Of a stretch of 64,000 nt of DNA, positions 23,001 through 38,000 are shown piece by piece. Position numbers and translations under genes: made by a program. How positions within the stretch are numbered: the stretch's first letter is position 1; every line of letters starts with the position of its first letter. The stretch lies in the NCBI GenBank assembly GCA_020974905.1, contig CP087563.1, positions 434,001 through 498,000 of the forward strand. Reading direction: 5' to 3'. This DNA comes from Planctomycetes bacterium syqfu. GTDB taxonomy: Bacteria; Planctomycetota; Phycisphaerae; Phycisphaerales; Phycisphaeraceae. The notes under the pieces were generated by a model. The model made no database searches and was not told where the DNA came from. It saw only the letters and a program-made list of their open reading frames with translations.

Positions 23001-26000
23001 AATGCCATCAATGCAGCAACGGCAGATGTTACTGCAACCATCAATGATTCAAACACCGGCATCACCATCACGGATAACACCTACGATCCAGATGGTACAA
23101 ATGCTGCACTGTTTGAAGTGGTCACCAGTGGTACGGATGGCAGTGTTGTCGTTGGTCTTGGCTTGCATCAAACTGACGATACCGGTGTCGATGGCGTGAT
23201 CACAGGGTTGAATATCACCCCGGATCTCTCGGATGATGCCAATATCCAGGTGATCATCGGTCAGTCTCTTGCTGACACCGTGACCAACATCATTGACGCT
23301 ATCAATACATCAGGTTTGAATGTCGAAGCATCGGATGTCTTTAGCAGTGGTACCACCATCACCCTGCGTCAGACCAACACCACCGCAGGAGCGTCCCTGA
23401 CCTCCACGGGGATCACGACGGCTGATTTTGCAACCCTTAGCGGTGAAGTCGATGAAGCGGGTCTGAGCATCAATCTCACCGACAATACCACGGGTACGGA
23501 TACACTTGAAATTACAGCAACCACGACTTCAGTCCAACTTGGAATCAGTGGTGTTGATGGCATCGACGATCAGGACAGTGCAGATGAAGGTATCTTCACC
23601 GGCCGTAACATCACGGACGTGGTGCGCGTGCAGACCGGTTGGAGTAAACAGGAATCCGCTGCCAACCTGTTAGCAGCCATTCAAGCTTCTGGTTTGGATG
23701 TTACAACGGAATTGACTGCGACGGGTCACTTGACGGTGTCGGATACGGATACCAATCCAGATGACGAAACACCGTACATCACCTTCTCAACCGGTGAGAA
23801 TGTTTCAGGCGAAAACTTCACACAACGCTTTGCTGACGTGGATAACACCATCGACAGTTTGCTGTTCTGGGATGAAACAGGTGGCAACAGCAGCATTCAG
23901 GTCTCCGGCATCAACTCGGATACCACCACCACTGACAGCCTCGGCCTGACCGGGACGGGTGACGGCAGCCTGCTTCAGGGCGATGAACTTGGACTGGCAT
24001 TAAGTGATTCGAGTCACATCGGCGTTCGTATTTACGACGACATTTCCGATGTCATCACTGCGATGGTCCAAGCGATCAATGCACAGGACACGCTGGATGT
24101 CACCGCCATTGCAACGGACACTGAAACTGGCTTGCGTATCAGCCTGGTCCATGACACATCTGATGTTGCTACCGATCTGACGGTGACAGGTGGCAATGCC
24201 TATGGCAATGTTGCCAGCGAATTTGACAATATGGTTATTGGTGCAGCAACACTCACTGCTGATCTGGGATATGTCTCGGGAACCAATGAGACATACCTGA
24301 AGATTACAGATGACCTGGCCGTTGCCAATAATGGATACGATTTTGAGTTTGAAATCAACGACACCACCAAGGCCTTGGGGATTGCAGGCATTGACGGTAT
24401 TCACGAATCCAATCAGACGCCTGTCGACGATGATGGCACATTCCACGGTGCCAATATCGCAGCAACACTTAATAACTCCAATGCCATTGCAGTATCATGG
24501 CTTGATGGTGATCTCGACGGCAGTCTTGCCAATCTTGAAACAGCCATCAACACTGCTTATGCCAATGGTGACATTCTGGTTCAGGCTGTTTATGACGCCA
24601 CCACGGATCAGCTTTACCTGCTCCATCAGACACAGGATGTCGATCTGCAACTGCTCTCAGTCGACAGTTCCGACGCGACCAATGTCAGCATCACCGACTT
24701 TACGCGCGTGGTGGCATCCATTGGCGGCGTGGCGGGTGCGTATACCGTCGTGTTGACAGATGACGGCTATGCAACCACGCCGACCACGTCCTTCTCCGTA
24801 GATGATGGTGGTGCTGCCAATACTGTTGCTGATTTGTTTGGTCTTGATACGACACCAGCTGTAGGCAGCACGATCACAGGCACTCAAACCTATGAAGATG
24901 GTGCTTATGGTGGCAGCAATGTTGCAGTTGAACTCGGTGAAACCCTGCAAGAAACACTTGCAAATCTCATCGACGCCATTAACGCCCAATATGAAGCCAA
25001 CAACCTCTTTGCCTCGGCTCTTGAATCAAGTGAAGACCAACTTTCGCTGATTCATCACCAGGCAGGTCTTGGTGCTGATTACAACATCGTCGATACAGCC
25101 ATCAACTCGGCTGGGAATGACGAACTGTTTATGATTCATCTGGATGAATCGACAGGTATCTACAGTCTCTACAGTGTTCAACGCGAAGCAAGCTTTGATT
25201 ACATCTCATCGGTTGACGAAGTGGGCAACATTGTCGTGGCAGCAACCGACTACACCGGTGCTGATGACGAAGATGCAGGCAAAGCACTTGCCAACATCAA
25301 TGCGGTGGACTTTGACGGTGTGCATGACGGGGTGATGTATGTCATCGCCAGTGTGGATCGCAATGACTACAACAGCGATGATTCGACCACTTCTGAACAA
25401 TGGGATGAAGTGCTTGAACTCTTCCGTGTTGATACCGAAACTGGCCAAGCCACGTCGTTGGGGCTGCTGACTGACACGGCTGACAATACCTACTCGGCCT
25501 ATGACTATCAGATCAATGCGATTGCCAGCGATCCAGATCCGAATGTTGATCCAGCAGACAATGAGTATTCCAACCTGTATGCCGTGATGCGTCATGGCAA
25601 TGTGGATACCTTGATTGTCATCAATGTCGATCCAACTACCGGCAATTCCGGACTCTTTGTCACGCAAGGCGATTTTAAGGTTGCCAACGCCAATACGCAT
25701 ATCACGGCCATGGACTTTGTGGTGCAGTATGATCGCTTTGGCATTGTCTACGAACGTGCTTTAATCGCAGTCAATGAAGTTGAAGTCAATCCTTCGACGA
25801 ACGCTTTTGAACGTCAGATTCTGCGATTCCCGGTCTACAGCCTTGAAGATACAAGCCACGACACACTGGTCATCGGTTCGTTCTCCATTCACAACCAGTT
25901 TGACCCCAGCACTGATACGCAGAAGGTTCTGGATCAGGGCGTGATGCGCAATCCGCTTGAAGGTTATTCATCTGACTCAACGGGTATCTTCTTCAGTGTC

Positions 26001-29000
26001 ATGGATCAAGGTGATGATCAGGGCGCAACCGATACACTGTGGACCAGCGAACAGTTCATTGCCATCGCTGCAGAAGTTCAGGGTCTTGCCTTCCAGACTG
26101 CTGATGGCAACCCGGACAATGACTTCTACACGATTCTGAACTTTGAAGGTGAGGCAACACCCTTTACCACGGATGTGTCACGGCCGACCCCGCCCAATGG
26201 TCATGTCATCACCATGCAACAGGCCTTTGCCGAGTTGGATCTGACAACAGGTCGCTTCTCTGATCCGGTGCAGTTACTCAGCGCGGATACGCGTGAATCA
26301 CTGAGCATCTCTGATTTTGATATCAATGAAGCTGGCAAGATCATCGGCATTGACAATTCCGGTGGTGAGGGCAATGCACGTCTGGTTCAGATTGACCCCG
26401 ATGCACTTTTCAACGAAGCACGCAATCTGCTCTTTACCACGGAAACCGGTTCGGAATTCCTGGATATCCACGTTCCCTCCATTCTGGTCCACACGATCAC
26501 AGAAGATGGAGCAGTGGATGACGACCTGGTGGGTTATGCATCGTCTTACGATTTGAATGGCAATGTCTACTTCTATTCGATCTATGACAACGAACAGATG
26601 AATAACCTGTTACTCCGCAGTTACAACGACAACGGCGTTGGCAATGCGGTAAACGATATTGACCACCTGCCCATGCCATCGTTGTCAGGTGAACTCAGTG
26701 CCAACTATGACATCGAAGCAATTGCCATCATCGGCGTACAGGATGAATTTGGCAATGACCGTATTTACTTCTTCGATGACACCTACACGGCCAATAACAG
26801 TGACAACCCCTTCACGCCGTTTAACCACTCAACACTGCAGTTGGTTCAGGTTATTCGTGACAGCAATGGTAATGTGATCGGCAGCACCAACGTCGGTAGC
26901 GTGGTGGATGAATTCGGCAGTGCCATCCACTCCATTTATGACGCCACTGTGGATCCGACTGATCCGCTGATCCCGACGTTGACACCTGCTCGCGAGTTGG
27001 ACCTTTCGGACCTTCTGGTTGATAACTCGCTCAATGCTGGGATTGACAATTCAACATCACCAGACACGTTTGATATCGTTCTGAACCTTTCAGGTGATTT
27101 ATCGGCTGCCCATATTGCTGCGTTTGTCGAAGCAGTGAACTTCTGGGAATCCGTGATCACTGAAGACTTGCCGACCTATATCACCACGGAAGGTGAAACG
27201 ATTGACGACCTTGTCATCAACGCATCGGGTGTTTACATCGACGGTATTTACGGCATTCTCGGCCAGGCTGGCCCTGATGAAATCCGTGATGCTTCCGGTG
27301 GCTATCTCACCGCTGTTGGCACCATGCAGTTTGACACGGCGGACCTTGATTTTATGTTGGCATCGGGCATTCTCACTGATGTCATTATTCATGAAATGGG
27401 ACACGTACTGGGTATCGGTACCTTATGGAATTTACTGGGACTCCTGGATGTCTCAGATGCTGCCAACCCGCTGTTTACAGGTCCCGAGGCGACAGCTGCC
27501 TATGAAGCCATCTTCGGTTTGACTGGTACGGGTGGTGTGCCAGTGGAAGCAGATGGTGGTCCAGGCACGGCCTATAGCCACTGGGATGAAGAAACATTCG
27601 ATAACGAATTGATGACGGGCTACATCAACGAAGGCGTTGAAAACCCAGTGAGTAAAATCACCATTGCCAGTATGTCGGACTTGGGATACACCGTCGACAT
27701 TACCAAGGCTCAAGGCTATACCGCTCCTGGTACGGGCTCTTTGGCGGGTATCACGCTTGGCGAAGGAACTGATGGTTACATCTATCTCGGTGGCGATGCC
27801 ATCGTCTATGATCAGAACAATGCTGGTCTTTCCGGTTCCTACCTTAATTCCCCCAACTACAGCCATCTTGTTTCGCATAACGATGGTTCAGTCTTTGTGA
27901 TCACCGGAACCGGTCTTGGCGCCACGTTAAGCCAGATCCCGGTCTCCAATGAATCAACCATCAACACCATCGGCACAATCACCGATGCCGATGCCTTGAC
28001 ACAACTGCTGCAGGTGACGGCTGTCGAAGCCGATCCAAACAACCCGGATAACAACACCATTTACGGTGTCGGTTCAACCGTGGACGCCCTGCTTCCCACT
28101 GACTTCTATGGTGCACTCGATAGCTATAACCTCAATGTTCAGGCTTTGACGGTCATCAGTGATGACACGGTCTTTATCGTGTCTTTGAATACCAGTGGTT
28201 CGTCAGACTACTACGAACTTTATGAAGTCTCTTTCGACACCGACGGCAACATGGCTGTCGATAATGTCGGTCGTATCGTCGATGCAGACGGCAATGACAT
28301 CACCGACATCAACAGCATCGCTTCGGACTCCAGCGACCAACTTTATATCGTTGGTTACAACGCCAATGAGCCGAATCCCAATGTTGAAGTCGGTGGCGAC
28401 TTCGGCGGTGATTATGATGTGATTGGTATTACTGCTGATGGTCAGAACCAGATTCTGGCCTTGAATCTGGATCGTGGCCCGTACATTGGTCTGTACAACG
28501 TCAATCGTGATGATGATGGTTCGCTGGCTGACAGTGATACCTATGAATTCATTGCCAATATCACCGATTCAGTCAGTGGCTTCCCGCTGCTGAACGTCCG
28601 TGCATTGATGGACGATGGCAATACCCCTGCCAGCAGTCTCTTTGTCCTGGGTTATGCTTCGGATCAATTGGTCCCGACCAATGCCATCGGTGGCTCCACC
28701 ACGGATGTCGAGGACGAAGATGGCGACACGGTTTACGATTCAGTTCAAAACCTTCAAGGCATTGCCATCACACCCGGCGATGAACTGTTGGCAGTGGACC
28801 TGCGCACCAATGGTTTGACCTACATGTACAAAGTGGTCCGTGATACGGTCACCGGTGCGGTCAACGAATTGATTTATGTTGATGTGGTCAATAACAACGG
28901 CCAGGCGATTCTCGGTGTCACTGACATTGAATCCAGTGAAGCCAGTGACCTGCTGTATTCCATCGCCTTTGCCGATGGTGCCATGCTCCCCAACAACCTG

Positions 29001-32000
29001 TTGTCGAACCTTGAAACACTGCTTGATGTCCGCGCGTTGGCCGTGACCACCGACGGTGATTACTTTGCAGTCTTCCAGAACGAAACCGATCAGAAATTCC
29101 ACCTGGCCTACATTGAGGTCGATGCCAATGGTGACTTCTCCATGACTGATATCGGTATCATCAGTGACAGCGCGGGGACGGAAATCTTCGACATTGGCGC
29201 GCTTGAAGAGCGTAACGATACACTGCTGCTGATTGGTGTTTCGGCATCGGATCTGCTACCTGAACTGACTGCTGATGGTATTGTGGATGACAACAACACG
29301 TATCTGGATTTAGGTGACACCTACAACGTCACTGCCATCAGTGCGACAAGTTCTGATAAGCAGATCTTTGCAATCAACAACGAATTCAGTTCCGCGTTGT
29401 ACGAAATCTCGCGTGACGAATCCACCGGCGATATCACCAGCTTTACACGAATCGGTCAGATCACCGATGCCAACGGCAATGCCTTTATCAACATTCAGTC
29501 TGCTGATTATGATCCGCAGGCTTCGCTACTCACTGCAGTGGGTATCAGTGGTGCGGACATGGTGCCGACTGTTGTCCAGAATGTGGATCTTACCAGCCAG
29601 GACGTCCGTTCGATCACGGTGATTGACGATACGTTCTATGCTCTGATCAGCATCCCAACCGGTTACAGCCTCATCACCTTCGTGGCTGATGATGGTAACT
29701 CAAACCCGGCAGATGACATTACCGTCCTTGGTAAAATCACAGACGAATCAGGCGAAATGGTCTTTGATATTGTTTCCATTGAATCCGATGGTAATGACAT
29801 CCTGATCGTGGGTCTGACCGGCGATCAGATTGATCCAGACTCCACCGTGACGAGCAATCTTTCAGGCGGTGGTATCGGTGAAAATCTGTCCAATCTCACC
29901 AGCATCACTGCAGTGTCCAACGATGATCTGTTGGCCATCAATGATGATGCGTCTGGCGTGCTCTATCGACTGTCGCGCGACACCGATACCGGCAACGTCA
30001 GCAGCTTTACGCAGGTGGGTGCGATTGTCGATCAGAACGGCGGTGGCGTGCTTGCCATCAGCGGTCTTGATGCAGACAACAATGACCTGCTTCATACCAT
30101 TGGCCAGATCAGTTCCGCCCTGGTACCCACTACTTCCATCGGTGGTACTTTGGATGACCTGACACAGGACCTGATCGACGGTGAATGGGACATTCAATCC
30201 CTGTCGATCGACCCACAGACCGGCTATATCTTCTTCGTTGATGCCAACGGCTCGACTTACGACCTGTGGTTGGTGACACCTGCAGCTGACGGCTCAATCG
30301 CCAGTGTCTCGCTGGTCGGTCAATTACAGACCGTTGATGGCAATGGCAACGACATCCCAATCCTGGGCATCCGTGCCATGGACAACGACAACAACGGCAC
30401 CGCCTCCGGTGTGAGTATCTACGCCATCGGTATGCGTGCTGATGAGTTGGTGACCACAACCAGCGTGGGTAATCTCGGTGATGACTATGACGTCCGCGGT
30501 CTAAGTGTGACCGATGCCGATCAATTGTATTTTGTTAGTCGTCACAATGGCGGCTATCAAAACACGCGTTTGGCGCACTACATTCTTCGCAGTGTGGAAC
30601 AAGATCCGGATAATGGCAGCGTCGTCTCAACCGATCAGATTGGCATCATCAGTGAAGGCAATGCCAATATTCAAGCCATCTTCACCGTTGAAGCAGTCCC
30701 CAGTGACAATGTTCCCACCGGCTTCTCTTCCGGCAATTTGATCACAGCAGGTTTGGCCCTGACGCGTCCGGCCATCCCTGTTCAGGAAGTAGCAGGCGAT
30801 CTGGGTGATGTCTTTGAAATCACAGCAGTCACCTCAATCAACAGCGAAACAGGTGTTGACGAAGCTGGTGCTGAAGACTCGCTTTATGCAGTCCACAACA
30901 ACGGTACAACCTATGACCTGTATCACATCCGTCAACAGGATGCCGTAACCCCCCTGCCTGCAACGGAAGTCGAACTGGATTCCGATGCAAGCATCAACTT
31001 CATCAGTGGCACCATCACGCTCGTCAACAACCCCGATGACGGTGACACCATCACCATTGATGACGGTACCAATTCCATTACCTTTGAATTCAATGACAAC
31101 AGTGCCCTGCTTGCCAACACCACGTTGGCCGATGCCGGGTTCACAAGTGCACCAGTTGGCAGTTTTGATGTTGTACGTACAGATGGATCCAGTAGTTTTA
31201 CTGTTGATTTGACAGGTTTAGCAACGACGGACTCACTACAAGCAGTTGTTGACCGTGTTAATAATGCAGCGAACAACTTTGCTTTGGCTACGATTTCGTT
31301 CCAGACCAATCCATCTGACGGTGATTCGGTTACGATTAATGATGGAACGAATACATTCACATTCGAGTTTGATGATAATGAACTGGATCTCACGCAAACG
31401 CTGAGTTCTCTGAATGGTGGATCAGGTATTGATCTTTCAAACACCTTTGAAATAACGCTTCGTGATAACACCACGCGTGAATATGATTTGTCGTTGTCGC
31501 TTAACGGCGCCAGTACGGTAAGCGATTTGCTAAATGTTCTCAGTCAATTCCGTGCTAGTGTCACTTTTGATTCAAATGCCAGTGAACACGATTTAATCAT
31601 CATTAATGATGGTACCAATACAGTTACCTTTGAACTTGACAATGAAACCATACTCACAACGACTGTACTTAGTACTTTGTATAACGGTGCAGGCATTGAT
31701 TTGGGTAATGCGTTCGTTGTGTCATTCACAGACAATACACAACGTGTTTTAGATTTGTCGTCCATTACTGTTGCCAACACCGTTCAGGATCTGATCGACG
31801 AAATTGCCATACAGCGAGCAACACTTGAATTTGCAAGTAATGTTGAAGATGGCGATACCGTTACTTTGGACGATGGTACAGGCAACACATTTACCTTCGA
31901 GTTTAATGACAACACAACAGACAATATTACTGATGCAACGCTACTTGGAGCATTAAATAATGGTGCGGGTGTTGATTTGTCTGCACCGTTTGTTGTTAAT

Positions 32001-35000
32001 CTCCAGAATGGTATCAGCTTTACGATTGACCTCTCAGCCAGTGGCCTGGATCAAAACTCAACGGTTCTGGATCTCCGTGCCGAATTAGGTAAGGCAAGAG
32101 CAACCATCAGCCTGTCTGGTAACTTGGCTGAGGGGGACATTATCACAATTAGTGATGGTACAACTTCAGGAACTTTTGAACTTGACCTGGAAGACGTTGA
32201 ATTAACCGATACGCTTGATACTTTACGAAATGGTGCTGGCGTTGATTTGAGTAATACATTTGTTGTAACGCTATCCGATGGAACAACCCGAGTTATTGAT
32301 CTCAGTGCCCTTGATGGAACATTGGGTACCACGGATACAGTGGCTGACTTGATTACTGCGGTCACAACTCAGAGAGCCAATCTGACATTTGCTGACAATA
32401 ATCTCGATGGTCAAACTGTTACGCTGAGTAACGGCTTAGGCGATTCATTCACATTTGAATTCAACGATACAACTGATACAGTCACTGATGCGACAATACT
32501 TGATGATCTGAACAATGGAACAGGTGTCGATCTGAGTGCACCATTTGATATTACCTTGACAAATGGTTTGTCGTATACAGTCGACTTGTCAACGAGTGGT
32601 TTAACAGGCGCGTCTACCGTTGCCGATTTGAGAGCAGAAATTGCAAAGGCACGTTCCGCATTGACCTTTTCAGCCAATCTCGAGGATGGTGACACAATTA
32701 CCATTAATGATGGCACCAATCCTGCTGTGATCTTTGAGTTGGATACCAATTCTCTTGATACAGCCACAACACTTAGTGAGTTAAATGATGGTGCGGGCCT
32801 TAGCGGATACACGGCATTTACAATTACTCGTAAAGATGGTGTTGTTATCAATGTTGCTGCTCCAACTGCAGGTGGTACAGATACCATTGCGCAATTCCTG
32901 GATAGCATCAATAGCGATACTGAAAATACAGCTTCGTCTACAATTCAATTAAATGCAGTGCCTGCGGAAAATGACACCATTACGATCAACGGTACTGTCT
33001 TCACCTTTGTAACTGGTGCCAATGCATTAAACAACGAAATTGAACTTGGTGGTGCAACCATTGGCACCATTGATAACCTGCTTGAAACTGCTATTACCAA
33101 TGCTGGTATTGATGTCACGCCAACAACTGATGATGATGGCGCAGCCCCGACACTCACCCTTCAATACACTGGCGCAACTGACAAAGATGATCTGACAGTA
33201 TCCACCAATGGTGCGAACATCGATACCACTGATTGGGGATGGGTTACGGCATCAATCAACAGCAGTAATACTGGGATTAACATCCATGACACCTCAACTG
33301 GTGGTACCAACATGTCTGTCAGCAGTGTTAATACAACAGACGATTTGGGTATTTCTGGTGCTGACCTTGACGGTGATGGAATCTACGGTGCAGATGTCAT
33401 TCGTGGACTTTCCACTGCTGGCAGCACAGGTGTTGCTCTGGGCGCAGATCTGGCTGAAACCATTGACAATCTTGTTGCTGCCATTAACCTGGCTGGTTTG
33501 CAAGTATCTGCTGATAACATTTCTGGTAGTGCCACAACAATCACACTTGTTGATAATGATGCAAGTGCGGCTACTGTCTCGACCACAGCAGCAAATTTGA
33601 CAGCCAATGCATTTGATTCGGTGACAGTTGCAGTTGTTGGAACCACCAGCCTGTCGATTTCAGATCCTGATTTTGATGGTGGCGTAGCAACCTTTGCTGT
33701 AAGCAGTTCTGCCACCAGTGACGATCTTGGTCTTAGCGGCACGGACGGTACGGGTGATCTGATTGCTTTGACTGGCGATTTGGATACTGCAGTTGACGGC
33801 ACCATCTCTGGGCGCGATTTAACAGTCAATCGCGGCAGTCATACAGTCGCGATTGGTGTAACAACTGCCGATTCGATTAATAATCTGATCGCAGCAGTTG
33901 GTCTTCGACCGACCCTCGAAATGACCGGTCAGGTTTATTCTGGCACAACCATTACGTTCATTGATACCACACCAGCAACAGCCGATGCCGCCAGTATCAG
34001 TTCGACAGGCGTTAGCCTCAATACTGATCAATTCACTGCTTTGAACTTTGCCATTAATGCAACTGCTGATGGTTTTGATCTCAGTGATAACACAGGTGGT
34101 GTTGCTAATGATATCTCTGTTGAAGACAACGCAACGACTCAAGCATTAGGTTTAGATGGCACTGGTACTGGCAATACGCTTAATGGAACAGCTGTCACCA
34201 TTACAGATGGAAACATACTCGTTAATGTTGGTGTAGATGTCGATGCTTCAACGACAAATCTTGTCAATGCCATTAATAACTCAGGATTAGCTCTGGACGC
34301 GATTAATAGCAGTGGCAACGACATTACTTTGGTTGATGACGATGGTACGACCGTTAATCCAGTTCTTAATGTCAACAACTCGGGCAATCTATCAACGTCA
34401 GTATTCAATAGTGTGAGTGTTGCAATCAATGGTGATGGCAACGGCTTTGACGTAACCGATGCATCAGTTGGTGGTAACACATTCATCATAGCTTCTACTG
34501 CAACATCTGATGCGTTAGGTATCAGTGCATCTGATCAGACGGGTACGACACTTCCGCAAACTGGTGATCAAGACACCGGGACATTGGGTACGATTGGTGG
34601 TCGTAATATCACGATAACCAGTGGCAATATTGCCGTCGCCGTTGGCAACACGACAGATGATTCAATTGATAATCTAATTGCAGCGATCGGATCAACACCG
34701 TTGGAACTTGACGCTGATCGTTATGTGACGGGAATGCTTTCACTTGCAGATAATTCTCCTGCCGTTACCCCTGCAGCAACGAATCCAGCTTCACTCAGCA
34801 GTACAAGTATCAATGGCAATTTTGTTGATCATGATTTTGAAACACTTACACTTTCAATCAATGCAACAGGTGATGGATTTGATTTAAGCGATGCCGTTGG
34901 CGGTGGTTTTGACCTTGGTATTCAGAACAACGACACAACTAATGATGCCACCGGCCTTGGCTTAACAGACAGTACAGGCTCAACCGTTGTGTTGACATAT

Positions 35001-38000
35001 GGCACGGGCAATACAATCAATGGTGAGGCAGTGACAGTTGATGCTGGACATGAGTTGGTCAATATCGGTGCAACTGAAAATGACACAGCAGTTAACTTGC
35101 AGGCCGTTATTCACAACCTCTATAACAATGGTGGTTTACTTGTTGACGCGACTGTAAGCACAACAACTGCTAATCGTGTGAACCTGTTGCATGACAGTGC
35201 TACTGCAGGGGCGTACAGTGTCATAGAGACAGGTGCAAACATCTCATCGGTTGATTTTTCGGCTGTAACTGCATCAATTAATTCAGATACTGTCGGCCTC
35301 GACATTACTGATAATACGGGGAGCACAGCAACATCTCTGGCCATTGAGATTAACGATACGACAGTTGATCTTGGCATTGCTGGAACAAACGGTGTCAACG
35401 ATCTGGAAACAGATGATGACAACGTCTTTGAAGGTTGGAATATCGCTGCAAACTTGAGTAATGCTGGTGCTGTCGCGGTTAAGATTGGTGATCTTGTTCA
35501 AGATTCCATTAATAATTTGATGACAGCTATTAACTTCAGCAATACCGCCAATACTGATCCCCTTGGTGGCCCTGATATTCTCGTCGCTGCAGACCAATCT
35601 TTAGGGACAGGATACTTACGCCTGGCTCACGACGTGCAAGCAGTCGATGTCACGACGCTATCAACTGAAGTTGATTCCTCTGTCATGAGAATAAATGATT
35701 TTTCTAAAGTTGTTGCAACTCTTAACAACACAGGTACTGGTCTTGATATCACAGATGGTGCTGGTGTTGGTTTAGATGCATTGAGCATCTCAACAACTTC
35801 AGACACAACAACATTAGGTTTGGCGGGCGTCGATGGTACAGTCGATTCAACCCTTGATGGTGTGATCAATGGCAGTGAAATCATTGATCCGGTGGCTTTG
35901 GGTGAAATTACTGATGGTAATGTCTACGTCGGCATTCAGGGATCGGCTGCAGGTACACTCGAGGAATTGATCGAAGTGATTAACGATCAATCCCTTGACG
36001 TCTCGGCAGCAGATGCCAGTGTCACGACGAACCTCATCAACATCACTGGTTCGACCAATGACGGTTCGCTGACAACCAATGACATTGATGGCGATATCAC
36101 CCTGACCAATACCACCTTTACTGCAGTCGGCTCAGACCTGACCTTCGATGGCACAGTGTTGACCATTGCTTCGGATCAGTCCGGTCGGACATTGCATGTC
36201 TTTGAATTGGAAACCAGTGGTATCAATGCTGGTACGATTACCATTCATGAAATCAAGATTGACATCGATTCGGGCGACATCATCTCCGTCACCGAGCTTG
36301 GCACCCTCACTGATGGTACCAACACACTCACCGGTATCTCCGACGTGACCCGTGACCTGGATGGCAATCTTTACTTCGTCGCCTTGGACGGTGTGGACAC
36401 GCAGTACAAACTCTACAGCTTAACCACAGATGCCAATAATGATGGTTCTGGCGACAATACCACCGCTACGTTCATCGGCGGACTTGAGTTTAATGCAGTC
36501 GCTGTGGACAGCGCAGCCGGTGCTGTTGTCAAGGGCATTACCTTTGGCCAGATCAATGACTACGTCAACACCCCCATACGTACGGATATCTTCTTCGTGA
36601 TCGATTTTGGTGGCGCAAATGGTGATGAGCTGGTTTATGCCAACGCCATCTTTGATATCAACTCCATCACCCAAACAGTTGATCTGAGTTATGACTATTA
36701 CGATTTTGCTGCCACCGACGGCATCATTGCCAACGTGACAGATACCCAGGCTTTGTCGGTCAACCAGAACGGTGATCTGGTGATTCTGGATAACGGTACT
36801 GCAGCGACCGATGATCAGCAGCAGGTTCGTATTTCTCTGAATTTCAATTATGATCCAAGCACTGCGGATGTTGAAGCGGTGGATAATGAAGATCGTCCGA
36901 TTGATGCATCACTCATCGGTTTGGCTGGTTCGCGTAGTGACAACTTTGACAACCAGGGACGTGCAACCCAGTTCTACAGTCTTCTGAACAATGGCAGCAA
37001 TAGCTACACCTTAATGGTGTCAGGTGATGAAGAAGCCATTACCGGCTTTGAATTTGTGGGTGAACTCACTGACACCAACGGTGATGCAATCTACTTCGTC
37101 AACTCCATTACACGCGTTCCCGGCGATGATACACATGTCTATGTTGTCGGCTCAGCAAGCCCCACTTCCGGTTCGCCGATGTCGCTGTACCTGATCAATA
37201 TCGACCCTGACTCAGGTACCCTTGGACAGGCTGATAGCGAATGGGCCTTGAGTAATGGCGTGGTTCCGTTGACGGGCGTGGTGACAGGTCTTGCCATCGA
37301 ATCCAACGTCTATAACTATGACGGTGAAACGACACCACAAAGTACTGAGCCTGCACTATGGGCCATTGTGGATGATCCGACCAATGGTTCAACACTTATC
37401 GAAATTGCTGTCCCCGGATACTCCGAAACCAATCCCACAACCATTGGTTTTGTGACGGAAATCGGGGCCGTTGGCACGCAAGTCTCCGGTCTGGATGTTC
37501 GTCATGAAGGTTCGGTAGCCACGCTCTATGCGATCTCCGGCGATATTGGTGATGGTGATCGTACGTTGATGCGAATCTCCACATCAACGGGTACAGGTTC
37601 CTCTGCAGGCAGTGTCGATTCCTACCTGCGTGGCCTGACATTTACCAATGATGCCAACGACATCAGCGGTTACATGCAGCCTTATGCACTGCGTGGTGAT
37701 GCCACCCTTTCGACCAATGACCAACTGTATACATGGTACTTCACACAGGAACTCTATAGCGTCAATCCAACAACTGCTTCAGCAAGCAGTGTGACAGAGT
37801 TGCTCCTTGATGGTGAAGAACTGCGTTTTGACCGAACCAATGTCCACTTCCGTGCTATCACGGTTGATCCGGAAGATGGCACGATTTGGGCGGTAATGCG
37901 TGTGGATACGGATGGCGATGGTAGTCTTCGTAATGCTGAGGACGATACGCTCGATGAACTCTACGATCCGGATGACCTGGAATACCTGGTCCAGCTTGAT

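Noticed and set aside
24310..24756. Plus-strand frames in the other phase inside the giant gene, with Ser/Pro/Met-rich translations
   Set aside because: All lie in one alternative phase of an uninterrupted frame and read as low-complexity products of shifted GAT/ACC codons.
30966..33235. Regular repeats as a possible CRISPR array
   Set aside because: Period is about 270 nt, repeats are coding and diverged at DNA level, with no short direct repeats or spacers.
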